Of a stretch of DNA of 64,000 nucleotides, positions 30,703 through 41,300 are shown piece after piece (positions within the stretch are counted from its first letter, which is position 1; each line of letters opens with the position of its first letter). The notes below the pieces were generated by a model. It was not told the origin of the DNA, ran no database searches, and saw only the letters and a list, made by a program, of their open reading frames with translations. Where the stretch lies: assembly GCF_003664325.1 (NCBI RefSeq), contig NZ_RCDA01000001.1:1285817-1349816 (forward strand), written 5' to 3'. The DNA is from Alkalispirillum mobile. Lineage in GTDB: Bacteria; Pseudomonadota; Gammaproteobacteria; Nitrococcales; Halorhodospiraceae. A program made the position numbers and the translations under genes.

Positions 30703-31836
30703 ATGCGCAACCTGATGACCACCGCAGCGCTGATCGGCGTCGGGGGCATCGCGCTTGCCGCCCCCGCACTGCCGCTGGCTGCCGACATTGAGGACAGCCA
30801 GCACCACCGCTTCCAGATCGAGCGCCTGGGCCAGGGTTTCAGCCACCCCTGGGCGCTGGCCTTTCTGCCCGACGGCGACCTGCTGGTGACCGAACGCCCC
30901 GGGCACCTGAACCGCGTGGACCGGGACACCGGCGAGCGGCAGCGCGTCAGCGGCACTCCCGAAGTGGCCGCCAGCGGTCAGGGCGGCCTGCTGGACGTGG
31001 CCCTGCACCCGAACTTCGCGGACAACGCCACCGTCTATCTCACCTACTCCGCCTACGGCCGGGGCGGCATGACTACCCACCTGGGCCGCGGTGTACTCGA
31101 CGGCGACCAGTTGAAAGACTTCGAGAAGCTTTACGCCGCCACACCCTACTCCGGCGGCGGCCGCCACTTCGGCTCGCGGATCGTCTTTGACGATGACGGT
31201 TACCTGTACCTGACAATCGGCGATCGCGGCCGGCGCGACCGCGCCCAGCAACTGGACAATCACCACGGCAAGCTGCTGCGCCTGCGCGACGACGGCAGCA
31301 TTCCGTCCGACAACCCCTTCGTGGACAAAGACGACGCCGAGCCGGCCATCTACAGCTACGGCCACCGCAATGCCCAGGGCATGGTCCTGCACCCCGAGAC
31401 CCGGGCCGTCTGGCTGCACGAGCACGGCCCGCGCGGTGGCGACGAGATCAACCTGCCGAAACCCGGGGTCAACTTCGGCTGGCCCGAGGCCACCTTTGGC
31501 ACCGAATACCACGGGCCGGAGATCGCGCCGGACCCACCGGTGGCCGGCATGGAGCCCCCCATTCACCACTGGACACCGTCGATCGCCCCCTCCGGCATGG
31601 CCTTCTACCAGGGTGATGCCTTTCCCCGGTGGGAGGGCGACCTGTTCGTCGGCGCACTCGCCCACCGCCACCTGGAGCGCCTGCGCCTTGACGGCACCGA
31701 GGTGGTGGAACAGGAACGGCTGCTGGAGGACCTGGACTGGCGCATCAGGGACGTGCGCGTGGCGCCGGACGGCCACCTTTACGTGCTGCCGGACCGCAGC
31801 AGCACGCCGCTGTTGCGGCTGCTGCCCGCGGACTGA
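30703..31836 (+). CDS. PQQ-dependent soluble aldose sugar dehydrogenase
   Basis: A 377-residue protein with a signal-peptide-like N-terminus (LIGVGGIALAAPALPLAA), so periplasmic, and a six-bladed propeller of the glucose/sorbosone dehydrogenase family. Recognisable segments are HPWALAFLPDGDLLVTERPG, GGLLDVALHPNF, GGRHFGSRIVF, YSYGHRNAQGM and HEHGPRGGDEIN, the PQQ/Ca-binding face. It resembles E. coli YliI (Asd). It oxidises aldoses using PQQ; no pqq synthesis genes are in view. ATG 30703 follows GGAGGGG, 16 nt after ilvD. Confidence 0.9.
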   Translation: MRNLMTTAALIGVGGIALAAPALPLAADIEDSQHHRFQIERLGQGFSHPWALAFLPDGDLLVTERPGHLNRVDRDTGERQRVSGTPEVAASGQGGLLDVALHPNFADNATVYLTYSAYGRGGMTTHLGRGVLDGDQLKDFEKLYAATPYSGGGRHFGSRIVFDDDGYLYLTIGDRGRRDRAQQLDNHHGKLLRLRDDGSIPSDNPFVDKDDAEPAIYSYGHRNAQGMVLHPETRAVWLHEHGPRGGDEINLPKPGVNFGWPEATFGTEYHGPEIAPDPPVAGMEPPIHHWTPSIAPSGMAFYQGDAFPRWEGDLFVGALAHRHLERLRLDGTEVVEQERLLEDLDWRIRDVRVAPDGHLYVLPDRSSTPLLRLLPAD

Positions 31837-31893
31837 CGGGCGCACCCCTCTGCTATACTCGGCCGCCTTCCGCAGTCACCGAGAGGGCGCCCG

Positions 31894-32622
31894 TTGGAAC
31901 TGAGCCTCCTGCAACTTGTGCTGGCCTCCCTGTTGGTCGCCTTCGGCTGCTTTGTGCAGGGGGCACTGGGGTTCGGCCTGGCCCTGATCGCCGCCCCCCT
32001 GCTCTTTCTCATCCACCCCGCTCTAGTCCCCGGGCCGATCCTGTTCCTGGCCATGGTGATCTCCCTGATCATCGTCTGGCGCAACCGCTCCGGGCTTGCC
32101 ATCGGGGAGCTGGGCAGCGCGCTGGTGGGCCGGCTGCCCGGCATGGCGCTGGCGTTGTGGATACTGGGGTTCGCCTCGCGCGACCTCCTCTCTCTCATTC
32201 TTGGCGCCTCCGTGTTGCTGGGGGTGGCTGCCAGCCTCTCCCACTGGCACCTCACCCCGACCCGCAACAAGCTGCTGGCAGCGGGTTTCCTCTCCGGTTT
32301 CATGGGGACCAGCACCTCAATCGGCGGCCCGCCCATGGCCCTGGTCTACCAGAACGCCCGGGGTCAGCGCGTGCGGGCCAACCTGGGCGGCTTTTTCCTG
32401 ATCGGTACCGTGATGTCCGTGGCCGGACTGGCCCTGCTGGGGCACTTCGGCCGCCACGAACTGCTGCTCTCGCTCGCCCTGACCCCCGCCGCCCTGGCCG
32501 GGCTGGCCCTCTCCCGGCACGCGGTCAGTTGGGTGGATGCCGGCCGGGTCCGGCCGGTCCTGCTGGTCCTCTGTACCCTGTCTGCCCTGGCGGTCATCGG
32601 CGACGGGCTGCTGCTCCGGTAA
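31894..32622 (+). CDS. TSUP (TauE/SafE) family transporter
   Basis: A 242-residue membrane protein with about eight helices and the TSUP pattern: FVQGALGFGLALIAAPLLFLI near the N-terminus and the matching half-repeat GFLSGFMGTSTSIGGPPMAL. The family exports sulfite, sulfoacetate or related organic anions; the substrate is not inferable. The start is TTG 31894. TATACT at 31854-31859 is a good -10 box with no clear -35. Confidence 0.88.
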   Translation: MELSLLQLVLASLLVAFGCFVQGALGFGLALIAAPLLFLIHPALVPGPILFLAMVISLIIVWRNRSGLAIGELGSALVGRLPGMALALWILGFASRDLLSLILGASVLLGVAASLSHWHLTPTRNKLLAAGFLSGFMGTSTSIGGPPMALVYQNARGQRVRANLGGFFLIGTVMSVAGLALLGHFGRHELLLSLALTPAALAGLALSRHAVSWVDAGRVRPVLLVLCTLSALAVIGDGLLLR

Positions 32623-32925
32623 CACCGTTTTATGCACATTGCCCGATCACGCCTTGTCAAGGGCCTGCAAGTGCCTGATTGCTTGCCACTGCCGCACCCC
32701 GAAAACTGGTAAATTGCTGATTTATAGCTGCTTCTCTGTTTTGATCAATATTGCACCAATCTGACAGCCTGCGAGGTGCTGACTGGCTCTGCGGCGGGTG
32801 TCCCCGATTCCTCCACAATGTTATCCACAGGTTCTGTGGATACATCCACGGGACGATGCTTGTCCAAAGGGTGTATAACCTGATCAACTGAAGTGCTGAG
32901 GATCGGGACAACACAAGGAGGCCCG
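32623..32925. other. AT-richer intergenic region before dadA
   Basis: 303 nt without a gene. The middle (about 32700-32760) is markedly AT-richer than its surroundings, and the right part holds the inverted DnaA-box-like pair at 32821-32842. The dadA promoter should be here, but I could not place -35/-10 boxes with confidence. Confidence 0.6.
32821..32842. promoter_or_regulatory. Inverted pair of DnaA-box-like sequences
   Basis: TTATCCACA (32821-32829) is a perfect DnaA box. Nine-nt arms TATCCACAG and CTGTGGATA, separated by GTT, form a perfect inverted repeat; the right arm read on the minus strand is a DnaA box with one mismatch at the outer base. It could bind DnaA, or another dimeric regulator of dadA. 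Confidence 0.5.
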
Positions 32926-34191
32926 ATGAAGGTAACTGTGGTGGGTGGTGGCGTGATCGGTATCACGACCGCCTGGTACCTGGCGGAACGCGGACACGAG
33001 GTGACAGTCCTGGAGCGCGCCGCCTCCATGGCCGACGAGACCAGTCACGCCAACGGCGGGCTGCTGCATGCCAGTCACGCCGAGCCCTGGAACAGCCCAG
33101 GCGTCCTCTGGGACCTGCTGCGCTGGATCGGTCGCGAGAACTCCCCGCTGCTGCTGCGGCCCCACGCCCTGCCCGGCCTGATGCGCTGGGGGCTGGGGTT
33201 CCTGCGTTACAGCCGTCGCCGGCATCACGAGCACAGCCTGCGGGTTAACGCCGCCCTGGCCGTGTACAGCCTGGAGCGGCTGCGGGCCCTGCGCGCCGAG
33301 ACGGGCCTGCGCTACGACGACGCGCAGAACGGCATCCTCAAGGTTTTCAATGACCAGGCCACACTGGACGCCGCAGCCGAGGCCTCCCGCCATATGGACG
33401 AGGTCGGGGTGCGGTACCGGCTGCTCGACCCGGCGGCCACCGTCGAGCTGGACCCGGCCTACGCCGACGCCGCCGATCAGCTGGCCGGCGCCATCTACTA
33501 CCCGGAGGATGAAAGCGGCGACGCCTGCCTGTTCACCCAGCGCCTGGCGGAACTGGCCCGGGAGCGCCACGGCGTCCACTTGGTCAACAACTGCACCGTG
33601 GAGGGCTGGCGTACCGAGGGCGGGCGCATCGTCGCGGCCCGCACCGCCCAGGGCGAGATGACCGGCGACGCCTGGGTGCTGGCCACCGGCAGCTACACGC
33701 CGCAACTGGCCCGCCCCTTGGGCCTGCGCGTCCCCATTTACCCGGTTAAGGGCTATTCGGTAACCATCCACGCCCCCGACTGGGCCGGCGCGCCGCGCAT
33801 CCCGCTGATCGACGACGAGCGCAAGGTGGTGCTCTCGGTGCTGGGCGGGCGGGTGCGCATGGCCGGAACTGCGGAGTTCACCGGCTACGATTTGTCACTG
33901 CGCAAGGCGCGCTGTGACAATGTACTGAACAACGTACTGGCGACATTCCCCGGTTTGCGGGATCATATCGCCCCCGAGACCCGAGAGGACTGGTGCGGGC
34001 TGCGGCCCATGAGCATGGACGGCCCACCCATCGTGGGGGAAACCGCCGTGCCCAACCTGTACCTCAACAGCGGTACCGGCCACCTGGGCTGGACCTTCGC
34101 CTGTGGCGTCTCTCACCTGCTGGCGCAGCGCCTTTCCGGTGAGACCCCCGGGCTGGACATGGCCCCGTTGGCCCCCGACCGCTATCGCTGA
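32926..34191 (+). CDS. dadA: D-amino acid dehydrogenase
   Basis: A 421-residue FAD enzyme of the DadA/GlyOx family. The N-terminal dinucleotide loop VVGGGVIGITTAWYLAERGHEV is followed by SHANGGLLHASHA, typical of DadA, and the C-terminal FAD segment GTGHLGWTFACGVSHLLA. It deaminates D-amino acids, D-alanine in particular, to oxo acids and feeds electrons to the respiratory chain at the inner membrane. ATG 32926 follows AAGGAGG. No alanine racemase is adjacent. Confidence 0.92.
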   Translation: MKVTVVGGGVIGITTAWYLAERGHEVTVLERAASMADETSHANGGLLHASHAEPWNSPGVLWDLLRWIGRENSPLLLRPHALPGLMRWGLGFLRYSRRRHHEHSLRVNAALAVYSLERLRALRAETGLRYDDAQNGILKVFNDQATLDAAAEASRHMDEVGVRYRLLDPAATVELDPAYADAADQLAGAIYYPEDESGDACLFTQRLAELARERHGVHLVNNCTVEGWRTEGGRIVAARTAQGEMTGDAWVLATGSYTPQLARPLGLRVPIYPVKGYSVTIHAPDWAGAPRIPLIDDERKVVLSVLGGRVRMAGTAEFTGYDLSLRKARCDNVLNNVLATFPGLRDHIAPETREDWCGLRPMSMDGPPIVGETAVPNLYLNSGTGHLGWTFACGVSHLLAQRLSGETPGLDMAPLAPDRYR

Positions 34192-34218
34192 CTTTCACTG
34201 AAAACCCAAGGAGACAAC

Positions 34219-34533
34219 ATGCAGATCCAGATCAACCCCGGCGACGGCGTCCACCACTCGGATGCGCTGGAGCAGCACATCAAGGAGAGCCTGGGCGTGC
34301 TGGAAAAGCGCTTTGGGGATCGCCTCACCCGGCTTGAGATCCACATGAGCGACATCAACGGCCCCAAAGGTGGGGTCAACAAGGAGGTGCGGATTGAGGC
34401 GCGCCCCAACGGCCTGGACCCGGTGATGGCCAGCGCCACCGAGGACGACGTCTACGACGCCGCCCGTACCGCCATCAGCAAGCTGGAGAAGGTGCTGTCC
34501 ACCCGCTTCGGCAAGCTGGACGACCGCCGCTAA
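34219..34533 (+). CDS. HPF/RaiA family ribosome-associated protein
   Basis: A 104-residue protein with the short HPF/YfiA fold: an N-terminal strand (MQIQINPG), a helix with ALEQHIKESLGVLEKRFGDRLTRLEIHMSD, and the second helix DDVYDAARTAISKLEKVLSTRFGK. Such proteins bind the 30S decoding region and make ribosomes dormant. The basic residues of true HPF are fewer, so it may be a divergent paralogue. AAGGAGAC precedes the ATG; it lies 27 nt after dadA and may be co-transcribed. Convergent with pmbA; the GC-rich gap shows no clear terminator. Confidence 0.8.
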   Translation: MQIQINPGDGVHHSDALEQHIKESLGVLEKRFGDRLTRLEIHMSDINGPKGGVNKEVRIEARPNGLDPVMASATEDDVYDAARTAISKLEKVLSTRFGKLDDRR

Positions 34534-34609
34534 GTCCCCTGCCCGTCGGGGCGCGCGCCCGCGCGCCGCTCCTGCGGCAGGTCGCGGTGGCGCCCGTGGG
34601 CGGGGCGCG

Positions 34610-35968
34610 TTACTCCCCGCCCACCGTCATCTCATCGAGCAGCAGCGACCCGGTGTACACGTTACCGCGCCGGTCCACGTCACTGCCCACCGCCTGCAGG
34701 CCCGCGTACATCTGTTTCAGGTTGCCGGCGACGGTGATCTCCTGGACGGGGTAGGCGATCTCGCCGTTCTCCACCCAGAAGCCCGTGGCGCCCCGCGAGT
34801 AATCGCCGGTCACGGGGTTAATGCCCTGCCCCATCATCTCGGTCACCAGCAGGCCGGTACCCATTCGCCGGAGCAGCGCCGCCTGGTCATCTTGGCCCGG
34901 CGCCACCACCAGGTTGTGCACCCCGCCGGCATTGCCCGTGGTCTGCATGCCGAGCCGGCGCGCCGAGTAGCTGTCCAGCACGTACCCCTGCAGCACGCCG
35001 TCGCGGACCAGCTCACGCTCCCGCGTGGCCACGCCCTCGCCGTCGAAGGGCACACTGCCCATGCCCCGGGGCCGGTGGGGTTCTTCGCGCATCTGCACGA
35101 ACTCGGGAAAGACGGACTCGCCCAGGTGGTCGAGGAGGAAGGAGGCCTTGCGGTAGAGCGCGCCCCCCCGGATGGCCCCCAGGAAGTGGGCGACCAGGCC
35201 GCGCGCCATGTTCGGTGCAAAGAGTACCGGCACACGCTGCGTGCCCAGCCGGCGGGCCCCCATTCGCGCCAGGGTGCGACGGGCGGCCTCCCGGCCCACG
35301 TCCTCGGCCCGTTCCAGCGCGTTGGGCGCGCGATCGACGGTGAACCAGTAATCGCGCTGCATGTGATCGCCCTCGCCGGCAACCATGACGCAGTTCATGC
35401 TGTGCCGGGTCCCGGCGTAGCTGCCCACAAAGCCGTGGCTGTTGCCGTAGACCTTGAGGGCATGGTGGGTAGCCACCCCCGCCCCTTCGGAGTTGGTGAT
35501 GCCCTTCTCGGCCAGGCCGGCGGCCTCGCAACGACGCGCCAGATCGATCGCCTCCTCGGGCGTGAGCGCCCAGGGGTGTTCCAGATCCAGGTCCGGCAAC
35601 GATTGCGGCATGAGGTCGGCGTCGGCCAGGCCGTGGGCCGGGTCCTCCGAGGTATAACGGGCGATATCGCACGCGGCCTGCACGGTCTCGCGGAGGGACT
35701 CCGGCCGGAAGTCGGCGGTGTTCGCGCTGCCCTTGCGCTGCCCGAAATAGACCGTGACGCTCATACCGCGGTCACGGTGGTGCTCCAGGGTGTCCACCTC
35801 GCCCTTGCGGACATTCACTGAAAGCCCCTGGTCGAAGACCAGCCCGGCGTCGGCACCGGTTGCCCCCAGCGTCCGGGCGGTATCCAGTGCCTGCTGGATG
35901 AGCGCCTCCATGTCGGCGCTGGCGGGGAGACGGCTGGACTGCGTTGTCGCGGTGACGGTGTCGCTCAT
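34610..35968 (-). CDS. pmbA: Metalloprotease TldE (PmbA)
   Basis: A 452-residue U62/PmbA family protein, the partner that forms the TldD/TldE heterodimeric protease needed for microcin B17 maturation and CcdA turnover. As expected for TldE it lacks the HExxxH motif. The family segments VNVRKGEVDTLEHHRDRG, the core around FAPNMARGLVAHFLGAI, and the C-terminal GDYSRGATGFWVENGEI are present. 22 nt downstream of tldD, so co-transcribed. Confidence 0.95.
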   Translation of the reverse strand: MSDTVTATTQSSRLPASADMEALIQQALDTARTLGATGADAGLVFDQGLSVNVRKGEVDTLEHHRDRGMSVTVYFGQRKGSANTADFRPESLRETVQAACDIARYTSEDPAHGLADADLMPQSLPDLDLEHPWALTPEEAIDLARRCEAAGLAEKGITNSEGAGVATHHALKVYGNSHGFVGSYAGTRHSMNCVMVAGEGDHMQRDYWFTVDRAPNALERAEDVGREAARRTLARMGARRLGTQRVPVLFAPNMARGLVAHFLGAIRGGALYRKASFLLDHLGESVFPEFVQMREEPHRPRGMGSVPFDGEGVATRERELVRDGVLQGYVLDSYSARRLGMQTTGNAGGVHNLVVAPGQDDQAALLRRMGTGLLVTEMMGQGINPVTGDYSRGATGFWVENGEIAYPVQEITVAGNLKQMYAGLQAVGSDVDRRGNVYTGSLLLDEMTVGGE

Positions 35969-35990
35969 TCGGGGTGTCCTTTGCCTTCGG

Positions 35991-37442
35991 CTAGTTGCGG
36001 GTACCGCCCACGGTGAGGGCGTCCACTTTCAGGGTGGGCTGACCCACGCCGACGGGGACGCTCTGGCCCTCCTTGCCGCAGACGCCGATCCCGGCGTCCA
36101 GCTCCAGGTCGTTGCCGACCATGCTGACGCGGGTCAGGACATCGGGGCCGTTACCGATCAGGGTGGCCCCCTTGACCGGGGTGGTGATGCGGCCGTTCTC
36201 GATCAGGTAGGCCTCGCTGGCAGAGAAGACGAACTTGCCGGAGGTGATGTCCACCTGGCCGCCGCCGAAGTTGACCGCGTACAGCCCGTAGTCCACCGAG
36301 CTGATGATCTCCTGCGGGTCGTGAGGACCGGGGAGCATGTAGGTATTGGTCATGCGCGGCATCGGCAGGTGGGCGAAGGATTCTCGCCGGCAATTGCCGG
36401 TGGACTGCGTGCCCATCAGCCGGGCGTTGAGCTTGTCCTGCATGAACCCTTTGAGCACGCCCTTCTCGATCAGGGTGGTGCAGTTGGTGGGCGTGCCCTC
36501 GTCGTCCACGTTGAGCGAGCCACGGCGGTTGGCGAGCGTGCCGTCATCCACCACGGTGCACAGCGGCGAGGCCACCCGCTCGCCCATGCGCCCGGCAAAG
36601 GCGGAGGTGCCCTTGCGGTTGAAGTCGCCCTCCAGGCCGTGGCCCACCGCCTCGTGCAGCAACACCCCGGGCCAGCCCGGGCCCAGCACCACCGGCATGG
36701 AGCCGGCCGGGGCCTCCTCGGCCTCCAGGTTGACCAGCGCCTGACGGACCGCCTCGCGGGCGTACCCCAGGGCGCGGTCGCCGTCCACGAAGTAGCCGTA
36801 ACTCACCCGGCCACCGCCACCGGCGGTACCGTTCTCGCGCCGGTCGCCCTCGCGCACCAGCACGCTGACGTTGAAGCGCACCAGCGGCCGGACATCGGCA
36901 GCCAGGGTGCCGTCGGCGTTGGCCACCAGCATGGTCTCGTGCACCCCGCCCAGGGTGGCGATGACCTGCTCCACCCGCGGGTCCTGGGCGCGGGCCTCGG
37001 CGTCCACTGCCTTGAGCAGGGCCACCTTGTCGTCGGCGCTCATGCCCGATAGCGGGTTGTCCGAGGGGTAAAGGTTGTGTCCGCTACCCCGCTGCCAGGC
37101 CTGCAGGCGGGCGCTCTGACCGCTGCGCGCGATGGCGCGCGCGCTGCCGGAGGCCTCAAGCAGGGCCGGCAGGACGATCTCGTCGGAGTAGGCAAAACCG
37201 GTCTGCTCGCCGCTGATGGCGCGCACGCCCACCCCTTGGTCGATGCCCCGGGTGCCCTCGCGCACCCGGCCGTCCTCCATGACCCAGCCCTCGCTGCGGG
37301 CAGCCTGGAAGTAGATATCGGCGGCATCCACGCCGGGCCCCATCAGCCGGCCGAAGGCCTGTTCCAGGTGCTGTTCCTCCAGCCCGGCCGGTGCCAGTAT
37401 CCGTTGGCGGGCGATGTCCAGTCGGTCGACTACTGCACTCAT
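35991..37442 (-). CDS. tldD: Metalloprotease TldD
   Basis: A 483-residue catalytic half of TldD/TldE. The zinc motif HEAVGH is at 263-268 with conserved GLEGDFNRK after it. It unfolds and degrades small unstructured proteins and peptides in the cytoplasm. Typical family length; the start is ATG 37442. It lies in the run yhdP-nitrilase-tldD-pmbA, conserved in gammaproteobacteria. Confidence 0.96.
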   Translation of the reverse strand: MSAVVDRLDIARQRILAPAGLEEQHLEQAFGRLMGPGVDAADIYFQAARSEGWVMEDGRVREGTRGIDQGVGVRAISGEQTGFAYSDEIVLPALLEASGSARAIARSGQSARLQAWQRGSGHNLYPSDNPLSGMSADDKVALLKAVDAEARAQDPRVEQVIATLGGVHETMLVANADGTLAADVRPLVRFNVSVLVREGDRRENGTAGGGGRVSYGYFVDGDRALGYAREAVRQALVNLEAEEAPAGSMPVVLGPGWPGVLLHEAVGHGLEGDFNRKGTSAFAGRMGERVASPLCTVVDDGTLANRRGSLNVDDEGTPTNCTTLIEKGVLKGFMQDKLNARLMGTQSTGNCRRESFAHLPMPRMTNTYMLPGPHDPQEIISSVDYGLYAVNFGGGQVDITSGKFVFSASEAYLIENGRITTPVKGATLIGNGPDVLTRVSMVGNDLELDAGIGVCGKEGQSVPVGVGQPTLKVDALTVGGTRN

Positions 37443-37514
37443 GGATCAGCTCCGGGGGCGATGCCCCTTGGTCGCCTGCCCGGGCCGGCGGGCCACGGGC
37501 AGGGCAGTGGACGA

Positions 37515-38342
37515 TCAGATTCGGCGGTGCTCCAGCACCGGGAAACGGCGGCGGATCTCCGCCTGGCGCTGCAGGTCCAGGTCGGCCACCACCACGCCGG
37601 CGCCCTTGGCCCGGCTGTCCAGCACGATCCCCCAGGGATCGACGATCAGGCTGTCGCCGTGGGTCTCACGGCCGCTGGCGTGCCGGCCGCCCTGGTCGGG
37701 CGCGACGACAAAGCAGAGGTTCTCGATGGCCCGGGCGGTCACCAGGGTGCGCCAGTGGGCGGCACCGGTGACGGCGGTGAAGGCGGAGGGCAGGGCCAGG
37801 ATCTCCATGCCCTGCTCGGCCATCCCGCGGAAGAGCTCCGGGAAGCGCACATCGTAACAGACAGCCAGGCCGATCCGGCCCAGTTCGGTGTCCACCACCA
37901 CCGGCCGGCGCCCCGCCTCCAGGGTGTCGGACTCGCGGTAGGCCTCGCTGTCACTGACCCCCACGTCGAACAGGTGAATCTTGTCGTAGCGCGCCAGGCG
38001 ACGGCCGTCCGGACCGAACAGCAGGCAGGCCGCGCGCACTTTTCCGGGGGTGCCGTTGCGTAGCGGAATGGTACCCGCCACCAGGTGCACCCGGTGGCGG
38101 ATCGCCAATTTGGCGAGCAGGTCCTGGATTGGGCCGCTGCCCTCTTCCTCCGCCACGTCCAGCTTGTCGGCCTCGCGCCGCCCCATCAGGGCGAAGTTCT
38201 CGGGCAGCACCACCAGGCGCGCGCCGCGCTCCGCCGCCTGGGCGACCAACCGCTCGGCCTCTGCCAGATTACCGGCCAGATTGGGCCCGGAGACCATCTG
38301 GATGGCCGCTGCCCGTACCCGCTTGTCATCCTCAATCGCCAT
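37515..38342 (-). CDS. Carbon-nitrogen hydrolase (Nit family, deaminated-glutathione amidase-like)
   Basis: A 275-residue nitrilase-superfamily amidase. The catalytic triad is visible: Glu48 in VLPENFAL, Lys121 in YDKIHLF and Cys162 in VCYDVRFPE. The Nit1-like sequence and its location between yhdP and tldD suggest the metabolite-repair enzyme that hydrolyses deaminated glutathione, or omega-amidase. ATG 38342 is 20 nt after yhdP. Confidence 0.9.
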   Translation of the reverse strand: MAIEDDKRVRAAAIQMVSGPNLAGNLAEAERLVAQAAERGARLVVLPENFALMGRREADKLDVAEEEGSGPIQDLLAKLAIRHRVHLVAGTIPLRNGTPGKVRAACLLFGPDGRRLARYDKIHLFDVGVSDSEAYRESDTLEAGRRPVVVDTELGRIGLAVCYDVRFPELFRGMAEQGMEILALPSAFTAVTGAAHWRTLVTARAIENLCFVVAPDQGGRHASGRETHGDSLIVDPWGIVLDSRAKGAGVVVADLDLQRQAEIRRRFPVLEHRRI

Positions 38343-38362
38343 TAGTCTGCTCCGTCGCCTGC

Positions 38363-41300
38363 CTACTCCGCGCCCCGGCGTTCCACCACGGGGTCGTCCC
38401 AGGGCCCGGTCACCCGGTAACTGTACCGGGTTGCGCGCTCCACCTCATCTCCCGCGACCTGGTCCGCCAGCCAGCCGGCCGCCGCACCCACCGGCCCGCC
38501 AAAGATAAAGCCCACGATGGGCATGGTGGCCCCCAGCCGCGGGGTCACCTGCACGGTCTGATCATAGTCGCGATCGCGCAGCCCGATGCGCCCGTCCAGA
38601 GCCAGCTTGGCCGCCGGCCCATCGATGTCAAAACGCTGGATGTGGGCATCGCCGTCGGCCAGGTCCAGGTCCGCGCGCAGGCGATCGAAGGCGAAGCCGC
38701 GTCCGAAGATATCGGAAAAATCCAGGGCCAGCCGGCGCGGCAGGGTGGTGACACTGAGCAGCCCGAACAGCCGCCCGGCCCCGGGGCTGAGGTCGGGGAT
38801 CTGCCCGTCGTCGATACGCAGGGAGACCGTCCCTTCCATGGCCGCCAGCGAGAACCGCTGGGGCAGGTTATCCCACGCCACGTCGCTCTCGATGCGCGTG
38901 CGCCCGCGGCTGACGGTGGGCAGATAGCCGAAGGTGGCGAGAATGTCACCGGCGCGCTCACCCTCGAGGGAGATCTGCGATTCCGTCCTGTGCCCGCCGT
39001 CCCGGAAGTGCCAGGCCAGTTCCCCATCCAGGGTGAAGGTGGGCGCCACCAGCCGGATGTCGCGGAACCGGGCGCTGTTATCCTCCGGCACGACGCGCAG
39101 GCTGAGTTCGCCCAGGTCCCGGCGGTCGATGACCAGCTGGTCAACCGCCAGGGCCATGGGCGGCAACCGGCCTGGCCGCAGCCGGTCTTCCCCGTCCTCT
39201 GCCGGCGGCTGCTCGGCCATCGCCTCGCGCTCCTCCGTGAACAGCGCCGGCGCCAGATCCAAGCGGTCCAGATCAACCCGAACCGGCTGATCGGTGTCGG
39301 GCGCATCGGGCCAGAACACCTCGCCGGCCAGGGGGCCATCCAGCCGGACGCTCCAACCCGAGTGGGGCTCCGGCTCCAGGACCACCCGCTGATTGTCCAG
39401 GGCCAGCTCACCCAGGTCGATCTGCTGGAACCGCAGGTCCAGCGCCAACGGGGGCAGGGCCGCGGTGCCCGGCTCCGCCGGCGCCTGTTGATCGAGCCAG
39501 TCGAGCCAGGGCGCGAGGCTCAGCGGGGGCACCACGCCGGACACCGTCCAACCGGGCTGTTCGGGCAGTTCCGCGGCCGCCTCACCGAAGACGATCGCGA
39601 GCCGCGGCACGTTGAACGCATCGCTGCCCTCCTCGGCCTCCTCCAACGCCAGTACCCCGTTCAGGCGGTCGGCGTAGCGCCAGCGCACCGGGGCCAGGCC
39701 GTCCCCGTCCATGCGGGTCTCCACGGTCAGGTTGCGGCTCTCCCGCTCCCCCTTGCCCAGAGGCTCGGGCAGGTGAAGGGCCAGGCCTTCCAGGCCGCTG
39801 CTGAGGCGCAGCAACACATCCTCCGGCCCCTGCTCGGGGCGAAAGTCCGGTAGCTGCAGGTCGGCCCGCCACGCCGTCTCCCCGCTGACCCAGTCGGCAG
39901 GGATGGGCACCTGCGGGAAGAGATCCGCGGGCGCACCGCGGCCCCGGCCTCGCAGAAAGATACGGCCGTCGTCGGTTTCCGCATCCACCACCAGCGGGTG
40001 CCCCAGGTAACGGGCCTCGAGACCGGTGGTACGCAGGCCCCGTTGGTCGAAGTGCAGGTCACCGGCCAGACCGTCGAACGTCAGGTCCCAGCGCGGCAGG
40101 CGGTACCGACTGCCCGCCTCCAGGCTCAGCTGGCCGTCCACCCGGACCCGCTCCGGCTCGAAGTCCCGCAGGGGCAGCGTCAGCCCCAGGGCCAGGTCGT
40201 GCTCACCGTCCAGGGCCATCGGCACGGTCTCCCGCAGCAACTCGCGGGTCAGCGGCATATCGCGCAGGTAATCCAGGTAGCCCTCTCCCGGGCCGCGGAC
40301 CTGCCCGTGCAGGGCCAGCACCGGCTCGAACAGGTCGGGCAGGGTCACGTCCACGTGTCGGACCTCCGCCCCGGACAGCTGCCCGGAATGGCCGCGGATG
40401 TGCATGGAGGCACCGCGGAAGTCCAGCTCCGCCTCGGCGCCGGTGAGCACCGGCCAGTCCGGCTGGTAGGCCAGCTCGCCGTTGCGCACGCGGCCACCGG
40501 CACGGAAGTCCACCTGCCCGTCCCGGAACAGCGCACCGGAGGCGGGACCGTCCCAGTGGACGTGGGCCTCGGTGACCTCCCCCTGGCGCACCGCGTCGGC
40601 CAGCCACTCCCGGGTGCCCGGGGGCAGGTAGCGGATGGGCAGGTAGCGGGCGGTCTGGCTGCCATCACCGTCCCGGGCCTCGGCCTGCAGGCGCATCCAC
40701 GGAGGTTCGCCGGGGCGGCCGGCCAGGCTCAACCGCCCTTCACCCCGGGCATCCGGGTTGCGCAGGGCGATGTCATCAAAATCCACCCGGTAGCGGCCAT
40801 CGGGGTCCACCCACCAGCGGATAGCGGTACTGAACTGGCTCAGCGGGATGGTCTCGGGGAACAGGTAGGGGTAATCCAGCGCGCCGTCCTCAAGCCGGAA
40901 TTCGGCCTGGCCGCCGCGCTCGGTGGTGCGGAACTCGCCATAGAGCGGCCCCACGCCGGGCAGTTTCTCCACCGGCTGCAGGCCCACGCCGGCGAGGCTG
41001 CCGGCGGCATCCAACTGCGCCACCCCGCCCTCGCGATCCAGCTCCAGGCGCAGGTGGGTGTCGCGGAACTCCCCGTAGGGGCTGGCCGCCTGCAGTCGGG
41101 CCAGGGTGTCATCGGCAAGCCCGGGGCTGAGTGAGGCAAGCCGGGCCAGGTCGTCCAGGTGCGCGCGCTGGAATACGCCCTGCAACGCGAAACCACCGGC
41201 TTCGGTTCGGCGGTGGACGAATGCCAGGTCCTGGGCGGCCCAGTCCTGATCGGGGCGTTCCACCGCCAGGTCATTGACATCCAGGCGCCAGTCCGCCGGC

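Noticed and set aside
32700-32900. Chromosome replication origin
   Set aside because: Only one box pair and a short AT-rich stretch; no dnaA, dnaN, mnmG or parAB nearby and no cluster of boxes.
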